NCBI GenBank assembly: GCA_946885735.1
Contig: CAMPGW010000011.1
Location: 1-49,949 of the forward strand
DNA length: 49,949 nucleotides
Direction of reading: 5' to 3'
Origin: an uncultured Gammaproteobacteria bacterium
GTDB lineage: Bacteria; Pseudomonadota; Gammaproteobacteria; Xanthomonadales; Xanthomonadaceae
Part shown: piece after piece, positions 9,064-19,795 of the stretch
Numbering within the stretch: the stretch's first letter is position 1
Layout of the letters: each line of letters starts with the position of its first letter
Position numbers and translations under genes: made by a program
Notes under the pieces: generated by a model
Databases searched by the model: none
What the model saw: the letters and a program-made list of their open reading frames with translations, nothing else
Told to the model about the DNA's origin: nothing

Positions 9064-9086
9064 GCGGCGCCGGCTTCCGCCCTGAT

Positions 9087-9770
9087 TTATCGCGTTATGC
9101 CGTGCTTGCCCGCGTAGGCGAACAGTTCGAGGCGGCTGGAGACTTCGAGTTTCTCGTAGATCGAAGCAATGTGGTTGCGCAGCGTGTGTTCGCTGATGTG
9201 AAGGCGCTCGGCGATCACCTTGCTGCCGGCGGCGGCGTCGCTGCCGATCTCCGCCACGATCTGCCGCTCGCGCGGCGTCAGGCTGGCGATCTTGCGCTGC
9301 TCCGGGTTCTGCGCCTCGGCCGCCTTGCTGCGCGAGAGCTCCAGGAAGATGCGGCCGGTCGCGCTGCGGTCGAGCCAGATCTCGCCCTCGTGCACCTTGC
9401 GGATGGCCTTGAGGATCGTCTCGGCCGGTTCGCCCTTCTCCACCACGCCCATCGCGCCCGCCAGCACCGCGGCGTCGTGGACGGCGATGTCGCGCGAGCC
9501 GGTCAGCACCAGCACCTTGGCCTTGGATTTCGAGATCAGGGCCTGGATGGCGTTGCTGCCGTTCTCCCCGCCCAGGTCGAGGTCGAGCAGGATGATGTCG
9601 GGCTTGACCTCGTCCAGCAGCTTGAGCGCCTCGGCCGAGGTCGTGGCCTTGCCGACGACCTGCATGCGCGGGTGCTCGCCCTCGATGAGTTTCTCCAGGC
9701 CCCACAGGACGCTGCGGTGGTCGTCCACCAGCAGGATGCGGATACGGGCTTCGTCGTCGCTTGGGGCCAT
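9087..9770 (-). CDS. NarL/LuxR-family response regulator
   Basis: A 227-residue DNA-binding response regulator. The N-terminal receiver domain shows the acidic pair in ILLVDDH, the probable phospho-acceptor Asp in IILLDLDLGGENG, the conserved Thr in VLVLTGSRD and the Lys in GVVEKGEP. The C-terminal LuxR-type helix-turn-helix starts at SLTPRERQIVAEIG and ends at LRNHIASIYEKLEVSSRLELFAYA. It lies 13 bases downstream of the sensor kinase gene on the same strand, so the two form a classic pair. The target genes cannot be told from this window. Confidence 0.94.
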   Translation of the reverse strand: MAPSDDEARIRILLVDDHRSVLWGLEKLIEGEHPRMQVVGKATTSAEALKLLDEVKPDIILLDLDLGGENGSNAIQALISKSKAKVLVLTGSRDIAVHDAAVLAGAMGVVEKGEPAETILKAIRKVHEGEIWLDRSATGRIFLELSRSKAAEAQNPEQRKIASLTPRERQIVAEIGSDAAAGSKVIAERLHISEHTLRNHIASIYEKLEVSSRLELFAYAGKHGITR

Positions 9771-9783
9771 GGGTACTAGCGGC

Positions 9784-11472
9784 TCACAGGGGAATGGTCA
9801 CGCGGACAATGGTATACCCCAGCGCGTCGCGTTCCACCACGCAGGTGCCGCCGAATGAACGGGTGCGGGCCGCGATCGAGCGCGGCGTGAACTCCGGCGG
9901 GTCGCCGCCGGGCGCCTCGTTGCCCACCTCGATCAACAGCCGGTGGCCGTCGTTGCGCAGGGCCACGAAGGCCTGCTTGGCCTGGCTGTGGCGCAGGATG
10001 TTGCTCAGCCCCTCGGAGACGATCTGCAGCGCCGCGCCGGCCAGTTGCGAGCTGACCATCAGGTCGGGGTCGCAGCGCACCTCCACCTCGATCCCGTAGA
10101 AGCGGTGGTAGTGGCTGGCCTGGTCGCGCACCGCCGACACCAGCGAGTCGCCGGCCAGGGTGCTGTCGTCCTGCAGGCGCGTCATGTAGCGGCGCAGGTC
10201 GCGGATGGTGGCCTCGGTCATGCCCAGCAGTTCGGCCAGGCGCGGGGTGAGCGGATTGTCGGCGCCAGCCTCGCGCGCCACCGCGTCGAGCCCGAGCTTG
10301 AGGCCGATGTAGGGCTGGATGGTGGTGTCGTGGATGTCGAGCGAGATGCGGTAGCGCTCGTGCTCGGCGGCGCGCGAGACCAGCTCGTCCATCAGCTGCA
10401 TGCCTTCGACCACGTTCGACACGGTGGTCATCAGCTGGGCGAAGAAGTCGAGGTCGTCCTGGCCGAAATGGCGCTTGCCCGCGGTCAGGTAGACCCGGCC
10501 CTCGGTGCCGTCGCGCTGGTCGTAGGGCACCGTCATGAAGCTTTCGGTGTCGAGCAGGTTCGCCAGCACCTTGCACTGCTCGCTCAGCGCCGCGTCGCGC
10601 GACAGTCGGGTGGCGAACCAGCGCCGCCACAGCGGCAGCCGTTCGTCGTAGCGCAGCGCGGTGCCGTGGGGGAAGCTGAGCAGCAGCGCCGCGGTTTCCG
10701 GCGTGATCGCGCTGGGCAGCATCGCCTGGCCGCGCTTGCGGCCGGCGGTGTGGTAGGTCAGGTAGATCGGCGGCGTGGTCGGCCGCTTGAGCACCAGCAC
10801 GCAGGCGCCGGCGGCGAAGAACTCCAGGGTGCGCTCCAGGTTGGTGCCGACCGCATGGTCGTGGCCGAAGCGCGGGTTCCACTGGTTGTTGATCTCCTGC
10901 AGCAGGCGCAGGCGCCGGCGGTGCAGGGTCTCGTGCCCGCCCCAGTAGGCGATCATGAAACCGAGCGCGAGCAGGTAGAAGGGCCGCACCAGGATGCGGT
11001 CGAGGTCGTTGACCAGCGCCGACGCGGGGAAGGCGTAGACGGCGATCTGGAACAGCAGGGTCGAGGCGACCGTCACCCGCAGCCCTTCCCAGAAGCCACG
11101 GGTGAACGAGGCGACCAGGATCGCGAACAGGAACACGAAGAAGTACACGCTGCCCGCCCCGAGGGTCAGCCCAGCCAGGAACGCCGAGAACCCGACGTCA
11201 ACCCAGTGCTCGTGCCGGGGCGGCAGCAGTTGCGGCGCCCGCCGCCCGGCGCCGCGCACCGAGGCGGCGCTCCAGAGCAGGTAGACCAGGATCGTCGCGT
11301 AGGTCAGGTAGACCAGCCGCCCGGGTTCGGTCGGGTCCAGGGCGATGATCACCATGGCCGACAGGGCCAGCACGCAGCGCATCAGCGCCACGACGCGGGC
11401 GTCCATGGAGCCGATGGGGAAGGATTGAGCGGAGACGCCGAGGGAGAGCGCGGGCTTGGCGTTGACGGGCAT
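9784..11472 (-). CDS. Membrane sensor histidine kinase with HisKA_3-type dimerisation domain
   Basis: A 562-residue kinase. About six hydrophobic segments occupy residues 25-185 (for example VVALMRCVLALSAMVII and SVYFFVFLFAILVASF). A cytoplasmic GAF-like region follows to about 380. The phospho-acceptor box is RISLDIHDTTIQPYIGLKLG, with the H-D pair typical of NarX/DesK-type kinases. The ATPase domain keeps the N-box (IVSEGLSNILRHSQ), but the usual DxGxG G1 box reads EVGNEAPGG and the G2 region is shortened to RSFGGTCVVERD. It is the partner of the regulator at 9087-9770. A TAGACT hexamer at 11510-11505 (minus) could be its -10. Ligand unknown. Confidence 0.88.
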   Translation of the reverse strand: MPVNAKPALSLGVSAQSFPIGSMDARVVALMRCVLALSAMVIIALDPTEPGRLVYLTYATILVYLLWSAASVRGAGRRAPQLLPPRHEHWVDVGFSAFLAGLTLGAGSVYFFVFLFAILVASFTRGFWEGLRVTVASTLLFQIAVYAFPASALVNDLDRILVRPFYLLALGFMIAYWGGHETLHRRRLRLLQEINNQWNPRFGHDHAVGTNLERTLEFFAAGACVLVLKRPTTPPIYLTYHTAGRKRGQAMLPSAITPETAALLLSFPHGTALRYDERLPLWRRWFATRLSRDAALSEQCKVLANLLDTESFMTVPYDQRDGTEGRVYLTAGKRHFGQDDLDFFAQLMTTVSNVVEGMQLMDELVSRAAEHERYRISLDIHDTTIQPYIGLKLGLDAVAREAGADNPLTPRLAELLGMTEATIRDLRRYMTRLQDDSTLAGDSLVSAVRDQASHYHRFYGIEVEVRCDPDLMVSSQLAGAALQIVSEGLSNILRHSQAKQAFVALRNDGHRLLIEVGNEAPGGDPPEFTPRSIAARTRSFGGTCVVERDALGYTIVRVTIPL

Positions 11473-11652
11473 GGGCGGTTGGCGGACTCCGTTCGGGCCG
11501 CGCCAGTCTAGTCCCGGGATGGTGCGCCTGCACCCCTTGTCCTGCCCCGACCCCTGACGGGTGTACTAGTAGAAAGGTCCATCCGGCTCATGGGCGATGC
11601 GCCCTCGCGGTCTAGATTCAGCGGCATCCGGGCCTGGGGGGGACTCGCCGCC

Positions 11653-11991
11653 ATGTTGACCAATCGATGCGAGGAGCGCGTGGCCATGGCCGTGCCCGTG
11701 GTCCTGCCCGACGGCACCCAGGGCACGACCCGCGACATCAGCGCCTCGGGCATCTACTTCGAGACCGACAGCCTGCCCCTGGTCAGCCCGCTCGCCTTCA
11801 CGGTGGAGTTCCGCAACGACGCCGGCGCCGGCATGGCGCTGCGCTGCCGCGGCCAGGTGCTGCGGGTGGAGCGCAACGGCGGCCGGGTCGGCATCGCCGC
11901 GCGCATCCTTGAATCGAAACTGGAACCGCGTCGCCCGCCGACCGAGATCCCGAAGCTGGTGATCACGGACGGCTTCGCCGACAGCTTCTGA
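11653..11991 (+). CDS. PilZ-domain protein, predicted c-di-GMP receptor
   Basis: A 112-residue single-domain PilZ protein. Both nucleotide-contact motifs are present: RCEER (RxxxR) near the start and DISASG (D/NxSxxG) about 28 residues later. It should therefore be able to bind cyclic di-GMP. The start at 11653 is chosen because a G-rich Shine-Dalgarno (GGGGGGA) lies just upstream; the frame also opens at 11590. It stands alone and is followed by a strong terminator hairpin. An EAL-domain protein at 34257-36596 is the other c-di-GMP component in this window. Confidence 0.88.
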   Translation: MLTNRCEERVAMAVPVVLPDGTQGTTRDISASGIYFETDSLPLVSPLAFTVEFRNDAGAGMALRCRGQVLRVERNGGRVGIAARILESKLEPRRPPTEIPKLVITDGFADSF

Positions 11992-12007
11992 ACCACCGGG
12001 GAGGGAG

Positions 12008-12073
12008 CGGACACTGCCAGCCTGTGGGCACGTCGCTGGGGAGCGAAGGCAGTCTGGCAGTGTCCGTGTTTTT
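12008..12073. terminator. Intrinsic terminator between convergent PilZ and S9 peptidase genes
   Basis: A perfect 13-base inverted repeat, CGGACACTGCCAG at 12008-12020 and CTGGCAGTGTCCG at 12054-12066, encloses a 33-base loop with its own small stem. On the plus strand it is followed by TGTTTTT at 12067-12073, a good Rho-independent signal for the PilZ gene. On the minus strand there is no T tract, so any role for the S9 peptidase gene is weaker. Confidence 0.8.
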
Positions 12074-12090
12074 CCCCGCCTCCCGCGGCC

Positions 12091-14157
<2,067 letters not shown>

Positions 14158-14211
14158 GGACGAACCCATCGGTGGAGGATTCCACGATGGTAGGCACAGC
14201 GTCCGTGAATG

Positions 14212-15120
14212 TCAGCCCGTGCGCGCCTCCGCGATCTCGCCGATCACCTCGCGCAGGCCGACCCGCCAGTCCGCCAGGCACAGGCCGAAATCGGCTTCGA
14301 AACGGCTGCTGTCGAGCCGCGAATACGCGGGCCGGCGGGCGCGCGTGGGATAGTCGGCGCTGGCAATGCCCACCAGCCTGGGCGCGCGGTCGATGACGCC
14401 CGCCACCAGCGCGTCGCCAAGGATGGCCTGGGCGAACTCGAACCAGCTGCACTCGCCGTCGGCGACCACGTGCCAGGTGCCTTGCGCATCGAAACGCCGC
14501 GCCAGGGCCAAGGCGGTGGCCGCCGCGAGCCAGCGCGCCGGCGTCGGCGAGCCGACCTGGTCCTCGACGATGCGGATCTCCTCGCGTTCGCGCGCGAGCT
14601 TGAGCGCCGTGCGCAGGAAGTTCTGCCCGCGCGCGGCATAGACCCAGGCCGTGCGCAGCACCAGGTGGTCGCAGCCACTGGCGGCGATCGCCTCCTCGCC
14701 CGCGAGCTTGGTGCGCCCGTAGACGCTGACCGGGCCGGTGGGATCGTCCTCGCGGATAGGACGGCGCAGCTGGCCGTCGAACACGTAGTCGGTCGAGTAA
14801 TGCACCAGCTTGGCGCCCTGCCGGCGACAGGCGGCCGCGAGTTCCGCGACCGCTCCTGCATTGATGCGCTGCGCCAGCGCGGACTCGTCCTCAGCCCGGT
14901 CCACCGCGGTGTGGGCGACCGCATTGAGCACCAGGTCGGGGCGGCGCTCGCGCACCAGCGCGTCGAGTACGCCTTCCTGCTCGAAATCCACCTGCCCGCA
15001 GGCCTGGCGGCCCGCCAGCCGGCCGCTCTGGGTGCAGGCATGGATGTCGCCGAGCGGCGCGCAGGCGCGATGCAGTTCATACCCCAGCTGGCCATCGGCG
15101 CCGAGCAACAGGATCCTCAT
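14212..15120 (-). CDS. rmlD: dTDP-4-dehydrorhamnose reductase
   Basis: Last step of dTDP-L-rhamnose synthesis: NAD(P)H-dependent reduction of dTDP-4-dehydro-L-rhamnose. The 302-residue short-chain dehydrogenase has the nucleotide-binding GADGQLG at its N-terminus and the catalytic YGRTKLAGE (Tyr-x3-Lys). STDYVFDG and the substrate-side RTAWVYA are also present. Its ATG overlaps the rmlC stop as ATGA. It is the last gene of rmlBACD. Rhamnose made here would feed lipopolysaccharide or exopolysaccharide, although no glycosyltransferase genes are adjacent. Confidence 0.96.
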   Translation of the reverse strand: MRILLLGADGQLGYELHRACAPLGDIHACTQSGRLAGRQACGQVDFEQEGVLDALVRERRPDLVLNAVAHTAVDRAEDESALAQRINAGAVAELAAACRRQGAKLVHYSTDYVFDGQLRRPIREDDPTGPVSVYGRTKLAGEEAIAASGCDHLVLRTAWVYAARGQNFLRTALKLAREREEIRIVEDQVGSPTPARWLAAATALALARRFDAQGTWHVVADGECSWFEFAQAILGDALVAGVIDRAPRLVGIASADYPTRARRPAYSRLDSSRFEADFGLCLADWRVGLREVIGEIAEARTG

Positions 15121-15677
15121 GGCACGAACTCCGGCAGTCGGTCGGGGGCGATCTCGTCCAGGAAGGGCAGGCGCTCGTCCTTCGGCGACAGCCGCGGCGC
15201 GCTGTCCATCCAGTCGACGGCGAGGCGGGCGTCGTTCCAGCGCACGCCGGCGTCGGCGTCGCGCGAGTAAGGCGCCGTGCACAGGTAGTGGAAGGTCGCG
15301 TGCCCTGACAGCACCACGAAACCGTGCGCGAAACCTTCGGGGATCCACAGCTGGCGGCGGTTGCGCGCGCTCAACACGGCCACCACGCTGCGGCCGAAGG
15401 TCGGCGACCCGCGGCGGATGTCCACCGCGACGTCCTGCACTTCCCCCTCGAGCACGCTGACCAGCTTGCCCTGTGGCTGCGGCCACTGGTAATGCAGGCC
15501 GCGCAACACGCCGCGTTCCGACCGCGATACGTTGCTCTGCACGAAGCGCAGGTCAAGGCCGGCTTCGCTGGCCCAGCGCGGGCCGTTCCAGGATTCGAAG
15601 AACTCGCCGCGCTCGTCGGCGAAGACCTGCGGTTCGACCAGCAGGCAGCCTGGCAACGCGGTTTCGACGACCTTCAT
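15117..15677 (-). CDS. rmlC: dTDP-4-dehydrorhamnose 3,5-epimerase
   Basis: Cupin-fold epimerase that inverts C3 and C5 of dTDP-4-keto-6-deoxyglucose. The 186-residue product shows the expected landmarks: [28 protein letters not shown] with the catalytic His, [19 protein letters not shown], and [13 protein letters not shown]. Length is normal. It overlaps rmlA upstream and rmlD downstream by four bases each (ATGA), so translation of the operon is coupled throughout. Confidence 0.96.
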   Translation of the reverse strand: MKVVETALPGCLLVEPQVFADERGEFFESWNGPRWASEAGLDLRFVQSNVSRSERGVLRGLHYQWPQPQGKLVSVLEGEVQDVAVDIRRGSPTFGRSVVAVLSARNRRQLWIPEGFAHGFVVLSGHATFHYLCTAPYSRDADAGVRWNDARLAVDWMDSAPRLSPKDERLPFLDEIAPDRLPEFVP

Positions 15678-16564
15678 TCGACTGGACCGTGTTCGAGCAG
15701 GGCGAGCAGGTACTGGCCGTACCCGTTGCGCGCCAGCGGCGCGGCCAGCGCGCGCAACTGGTCGGCGTCGATCCAGCCGCGGTTGTAGGCCACCTCCTCC
15801 GGGCAGCACACGCGCAGGCCTTGCCGCGCCTCGATGGTCTCGATGAAGTTGGCCGCCTGGTTGAGCGACTCGTGGGTGCCGGTGTCGAGCCAGGCGTAAC
15901 CACGGCCGAGCTTCTCCAGGTGCAGTTCGCCCGCCTCCAGGTAACAGCGATTGAGGTCGGTGATTTCCAGTTCGCCGCGCGCGGACGGCTGCAGGCCCGC
16001 GGCGAAGTCCGGGGCGCGGCCGTCGTAGAAATACAGGCCGGTCACCGCGTAGTTGGAGCGCGGCTCGGCCGGCTTCTCCTCGAGCCCGACCACGCGCCCG
16101 TCGGCGTCGAACTCCGCCACGCCGTAGCGCTGCGGGTCGCGCACCCAATAGCCGAAGACCGTGGCGCCGTCGCAGCGCGCATCGGCGCGGCGCAGCAACT
16201 CGCTCAAGCCCTGGCCGTGGAAGATGTTGTCGCCCAGCACCAGGCAGCTCGGCGCGCCGGCGAGGAACTCGCGGCCGATCAGCAGGGCCTGCGCCAGGCC
16301 GTCCGGGCTCGGCTGCACCGCGTATTCGATGCGCATGCCCCACTGCGATCCGTCGCCCAGCAGCGTCTTGAACAGCGCCTGCTCGTGCGGCGTGTTGATG
16401 ACCAGCACCTCGCGGATGCCGGCGAGCATCAGCACGCTCAGCGGGTAGTAGATCATCGGCTTGTCGTATACCGGCAGCAGCTGCTTGCTGATGCACTGGG
16501 TGATCGGATACAGGCGCGTCCCCGAGCCACCGGCCAGCACGATGCCCTTGCGCGCGGTGTTCAT
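15674..16564 (-). CDS. rmlA: Glucose-1-phosphate thymidylyltransferase
   Basis: First step of dTDP-L-rhamnose synthesis: glucose-1-phosphate plus dTTP gives dTDP-glucose. The 296-residue enzyme has the nucleotidyltransferase signature [11 protein letters not shown] near residue 10, then [26 protein letters not shown] supplies the metal-binding Asp, and [22 protein letters not shown] and [10 protein letters not shown] follow. It overlaps rmlB and rmlC by four bases on each side. All hallmark residues are intact. Confidence 0.97.
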   Translation of the reverse strand: MNTARKGIVLAGGSGTRLYPITQCISKQLLPVYDKPMIYYPLSVLMLAGIREVLVINTPHEQALFKTLLGDGSQWGMRIEYAVQPSPDGLAQALLIGREFLAGAPSCLVLGDNIFHGQGLSELLRRADARCDGATVFGYWVRDPQRYGVAEFDADGRVVGLEEKPAEPRSNYAVTGLYFYDGRAPDFAAGLQPSARGELEITDLNRCYLEAGELHLEKLGRGYAWLDTGTHESLNQAANFIETIEARQGLRVCCPEEVAYNRGWIDADQLRALAAPLARNGYGQYLLALLEHGPVE

Positions 16565-17619
16565 GCCGACACCCCGATGCGCTCGAGGCGATAGCTGCCG
16601 TCGAGCACGCGGCCGACCCAGGGCTGGTTGGCCAGGTACCAGTCCACGGTCCGCGCCATGCCGTCTTCGAAGTGCACGGCCGGGCGCCAGCCGAGTTCGG
16701 ACTTCAGGCGCGTGGCGTCGATCGCGTAACGACGGTCATGGCCCGGGCGGTCGGCGACGAAGCGCATCTGCGAAAGCCGCGGCTTGCCGTCCTCGCGCGG
16801 CTGGCGCTGGTCGAGTAGCGCGCAGATCGCCTCGACCACCTGCAGGTTCTCGCGCTCGGAATCGCCACCGATGTTGTAGGTGGCGCCGACGCGACCCGCT
16901 TCCAGGACGCGGCGCAAGGCGCTCACGTGGTCGCCGACGTAAAGCCAGTCGCGCACGTTGCGCCCGTCGCCATAGACAGGCAATTCCTCGCCCGCGCGTG
17001 CGCGCTGGATGATCAGCGGAATGAGCTTTTCCGGGAACTGGTACGGGCCGTAGTTGTTGGAGCAGTGCGTGGTGAGCACCGGCAGGCCGAAGGTGTGGTG
17101 GAACGCGCGCACCAGGTGGTCGGACGCAGCCTTGCTGGCCGAGTACGGCGAATTCGGCGCGTACGGACTGTCCTCGGTGAAGGCGCCGGAGGCGCCCAGC
17201 GAGCCGAACACCTCGTCGGTGGACACGTGCAGGAAGCGAAAGGCCTGGCGCTCGGCCTCCGGCAGCGCGCGCCAATGGTCGCGCACCGATTCAAGCAGGG
17301 CGAGCGTGCCGACCACGTTGGTCTGCACGAAGGCCGCCGGCCCATCGATGGAACGATCCACATGGCTCTCGGCGGCGAAGTTGATCACCGCTTCCGGGCG
17401 GTACTCGCGCAGCAGCGCCGCCACTTGCCCGCGGTCGCCGATGTCGCCGTGCACGAAGGCGTGCCGCGGATTGCCGCGTACCGGCGCCAGGGTGTCGAGG
17501 TTGCCCGCATACGTCAGGGCATCGAGGTTGACGATGCGAACGCCGTCCCCCGCCACGGCATCGAGCACGAAGTTCCCGCCGATGAAGCCGGCGCCACCGG
17601 TGACCAGCCAAGTCCGCAT
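16561..17619 (-). CDS. rmlB: dTDP-glucose 4,6-dehydratase
   Basis: Second step of dTDP-L-rhamnose synthesis: NAD-dependent dehydration of dTDP-glucose to the 4-keto-6-deoxy sugar. The 352-residue extended short-chain dehydrogenase starts with [12 protein letters not shown]. It carries [11 protein letters not shown], the catalytic STDEVFGSL (Asp-Glu), and [12 protein letters not shown] with Tyr-x3-Lys. It is the first gene of the rmlBACD operon. Only a weak GAGAAT hexamer about 55 bases upstream could serve as its -10. The 96-base gap back to the CorA-like gene leaves room for an independent promoter. Confidence 0.97.
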   Translation of the reverse strand: MRTWLVTGGAGFIGGNFVLDAVAGDGVRIVNLDALTYAGNLDTLAPVRGNPRHAFVHGDIGDRGQVAALLREYRPEAVINFAAESHVDRSIDGPAAFVQTNVVGTLALLESVRDHWRALPEAERQAFRFLHVSTDEVFGSLGASGAFTEDSPYAPNSPYSASKAASDHLVRAFHHTFGLPVLTTHCSNNYGPYQFPEKLIPLIIQRARAGEELPVYGDGRNVRDWLYVGDHVSALRRVLEAGRVGATYNIGGDSERENLQVVEAICALLDQRQPREDGKPRLSQMRFVADRPGHDRRYAIDATRLKSELGWRPAVHFEDGMARTVDWYLANQPWVGRVLDGSYRLERIGVSA

Positions 17620-17715
17620 CCGTCCGCCCTTCGTGCCGGCAATCCGCGTGGTGCGGTTGCCCCGGGGCGGGATTCTCGCAGGTCGGCGGCCGCGTCGTCG
17701 AACCCGACGCCCGCC

Positions 17716-18687
17716 TCAGATCCAGGCGCGCCGCCTGGCGACCCAGGCGGAGACCACCGTGAGCAGCAGCATGATCCCCACCACCGTGTAGAAGCCGGGC
17801 GCGCCCGCCTCGAACAGGGGCATCGAGAAATTCATGCCCATCACGCCGGCGATCAGGGCCAGCACGCCCATCAGCACCGTCACGAAGGTCAGCGTGCGCA
17901 TGGTCTCGTTCATGGTTTGCGCGGCCCGGGTCGAGAGCAGTTCGAAGGAGCCGATCACCAGGTCGCGGGCGGTCTCGACTTCGTCCTCGGCGCGTTCGAA
18001 GCGCCGGTCGAGCGCCTCGAAGTGGGCGCGCGCGCCCTCCTCGGTGGCGATGAAATCCGGCCGCGCCATGCCGTAGAAGACGTCGCGGTGCGACTTCAGC
18101 ATCCGGCGCAGCTCCGAGACGCGCTTGCGCGCCGCCACCAGCAGCGCGAGGAACTGTGGCGGCACCCGCCGGCCGAGGATGGTCACCTCCACGCGGTCGA
18201 TGTCATGCACCAGCACCTCGACGGCCCGGAAGTAGCTGTCCAGCAGGCGGTCGAGCAGGCTGGCCACGAAGGTTTCGGAGGCCAGCACGCCGATCGCCGT
18301 CTCGCCCTTCTCGCGCTCGCGCAGTTCGTCGAGGAAGGACAAGGGGCGCTCGTGGATGGTGACCACCAGGTTGCGCGCGGCCAGCAGGGTGAGATGGCCG
18401 GCCTCGATGTTCGACTTGCTGCGGTCCAGGGCTGCGGCGACCGCCGTCACCCGGAACATCTCGCCGAGGTTGCTCAGGGAGGGGCGGTCGTCGCGGGCGT
18501 CCTCCACCCTCAGCAGCTCCGCGTCGCAGCCCAGCCACGCGGCGGCCTGCTCGACCTCCGCCCGGGTGGGGTCGGCAAGGTCGAGCCAGAGCAGCTCGCG
18601 ATCCCCCCGGGGGACGTCCAGGCCGGCGAGCGCGGTCAGCACCCGGTCGGGCGCGTCGGCCGAATACAGCAATGCATTCAATGCCAT
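17716..18687 (-). CDS. CorA-superfamily divalent metal transporter (ZntB-like)
   Basis: A 323-residue 2-TM metal transporter with the signature GMNFSMP before the last helix and a positively charged C-terminus (ARRRAWI). It is clearly diverged from the corA at 7669: the cytoplasmic domain is different and includes a long charged helix (FEALDRRFERAEDEVETARDL). It may transport Zn2+ like ZntB or Mg2+; the sequence does not settle this. The start at 18687 gives the natural N-terminus MALNALLYS; the frame extends much further upstream only as antisense noise. It is divergent from the AAA+ regulator at 18833. Confidence 0.88.
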   Translation of the reverse strand: MALNALLYSADAPDRVLTALAGLDVPRGDRELLWLDLADPTRAEVEQAAAWLGCDAELLRVEDARDDRPSLSNLGEMFRVTAVAAALDRSKSNIEAGHLTLLAARNLVVTIHERPLSFLDELREREKGETAIGVLASETFVASLLDRLLDSYFRAVEVLVHDIDRVEVTILGRRVPPQFLALLVAARKRVSELRRMLKSHRDVFYGMARPDFIATEEGARAHFEALDRRFERAEDEVETARDLVIGSFELLSTRAAQTMNETMRTLTFVTVLMGVLALIAGVMGMNFSMPLFEAGAPGFYTVVGIMLLLTVVSAWVARRRAWI

Positions 18688-18832
18688 CCTGGTCCCGTCC
18701 TTGGGCTGTCGCGCAGATTCTGGCATGGCCGCTTGCGGGGACTGGCCGCCATCGCGGAAGTTTGACGTTAGCAGCGATACGGCGTTCAGGAATGTGCACA
18801 GCACAGCCGCACCGGACATGCAGGGGCCTGCC

Positions 18833-19795
18833 ATGGATTCCAAGTACCACTCCGAACCCGACCTGCGCGTTGGCGACGGCCCGTTGCTGCTGGGCGAGAG
18901 CCCGGCCATGCAGGATCTGCGCCGCCGGGTGGATCGCCTCGCCGGCAGCCGGGAACCGGTGCTGGTGCACGGGGAAACGGGCACCGGCAAGGAACGGGTC
19001 GCGCGCGAACTGCATCGTCGCTCCGACCGGGCCACGGGGCCCTTCCTGTCCCTCCACGCCCTCTCGCTGACACACGCATTCTTCGATTGCGCAGGCCAGG
19101 CCGACGCAGCGCGCGCGGCCGCCGGCATCGAGGCCGCCGACGGCGGCACCCTGTTCATCGATGGCGTAGAAGAGCTCGGGGAAGCGTCACAGGCGGCGCT
19201 CCTGCGCTTCCTGCAGGCCGCGGGCGAGGATCCTGCCCTGCCCCAGTGCCGCGTGGTGAGCGCCAGCTTGCTGCCGGCCGAACACCTGGTGCGCCAGGGC
19301 AGCCTGCGACCTGATCTGGCCAACCGCCTCAGCACGCTACGGCTGGAGGTTCCGCCCCTGCGGGCCCGGCGCGAAGACCTGCCCGCCCTCGCCTCGGTCT
19401 TCCTCCAGGAACTCGGTGCGGGTCGTGAGCTGCGGCTTTCCGATTCCGCCGCGGCGGCGCTCGTGCTGCATTCCTGGCCCGGCAACGTGCGCGAATTGCG
19501 CAACCGCCTCGCCCAGGCGGCGCTGGTCGCGGATGACCCCACCCTGACCCCCGACCAGTTGGGCCTGGCCGTCCCAGGGCGGCCGCAAAGCCTGTCCCTG
19601 CGCGAGATGCGCCGGGCGGCGGAACGCGAAGCCATCACCCGCGCCCTGCGCCAGAACCACGGGCAGGTGCCCGCGGCGGCGGTGGCGCTCGACATCTCCC
19701 GCGCCCAGCTCTACCGGCTGATCAGCCGTCTGGGGCTCGACCATCATTCGGTGGCCGAGTCGGCCGGCGACACCGCGCGCGGCGCCGGGAGCTAA
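18833..19795 (+). CDS. AAA+ enhancer-binding-protein-like regulator lacking GAFTGA
   Basis: A 320-residue protein with the layout of a sigma-54 activator without a sensory domain. The AAA+ core starts near residue 20, with Walker A GETGTGKE near 50. A C-terminal Fis-type helix-turn-helix is also present (ITRALRQNHGQVPAAAVALDISRAQLYRLI). The sigma-54 contact loop GAFTGA is absent; that segment is shortened. Walker B reads GTLFIDGVEE, where the family has DE. The arginine-finger region RPDLANRL and the PPLRARREDLP and WPGNVREL boxes are kept. It therefore may not activate sigma-54 promoters; a sigma-70-linked or repressor role is possible. The last four bases overlap the convergent OsmC-like gene. 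Confidence 0.85.
   Translation: MDSKYHSEPDLRVGDGPLLLGESPAMQDLRRRVDRLAGSREPVLVHGETGTGKERVARELHRRSDRATGPFLSLHALSLTHAFFDCAGQADAARAAAGIEAADGGTLFIDGVEELGEASQAALLRFLQAAGEDPALPQCRVVSASLLPAEHLVRQGSLRPDLANRLSTLRLEVPPLRARREDLPALASVFLQELGAGRELRLSDSAAAALVLHSWPGNVRELRNRLAQAALVADDPTLTPDQLGLAVPGRPQSLSLREMRRAAEREAITRALRQNHGQVPAAAVALDISRAQLYRLISRLGLDHHSVAESAGDTARGAGS

Larger units (their letters stand above)
8674..9086. other. 413-base intergenic region dominated by two palindromic repeats
   Basis: The gap between convergent corA and the response regulator holds no credible gene. It contains two long palindromes (8691-8820 and 8957-9063), annotated separately, and a 136-base spacer (8821-8956) in which I see nothing recognisable. 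Short open frames exist on both strands but follow the palindromes and lack start signals or family resemblance. Confidence 0.8.

Noticed and set aside
18721..18736. A -24/-12 sigma-54-like sequence (TGGCATG...CTTGC) upstream of the AAA+ regulator
   Set aside because: The spacing between the GG and GC elements is one base longer than the strict requirement, so it was not annotated.
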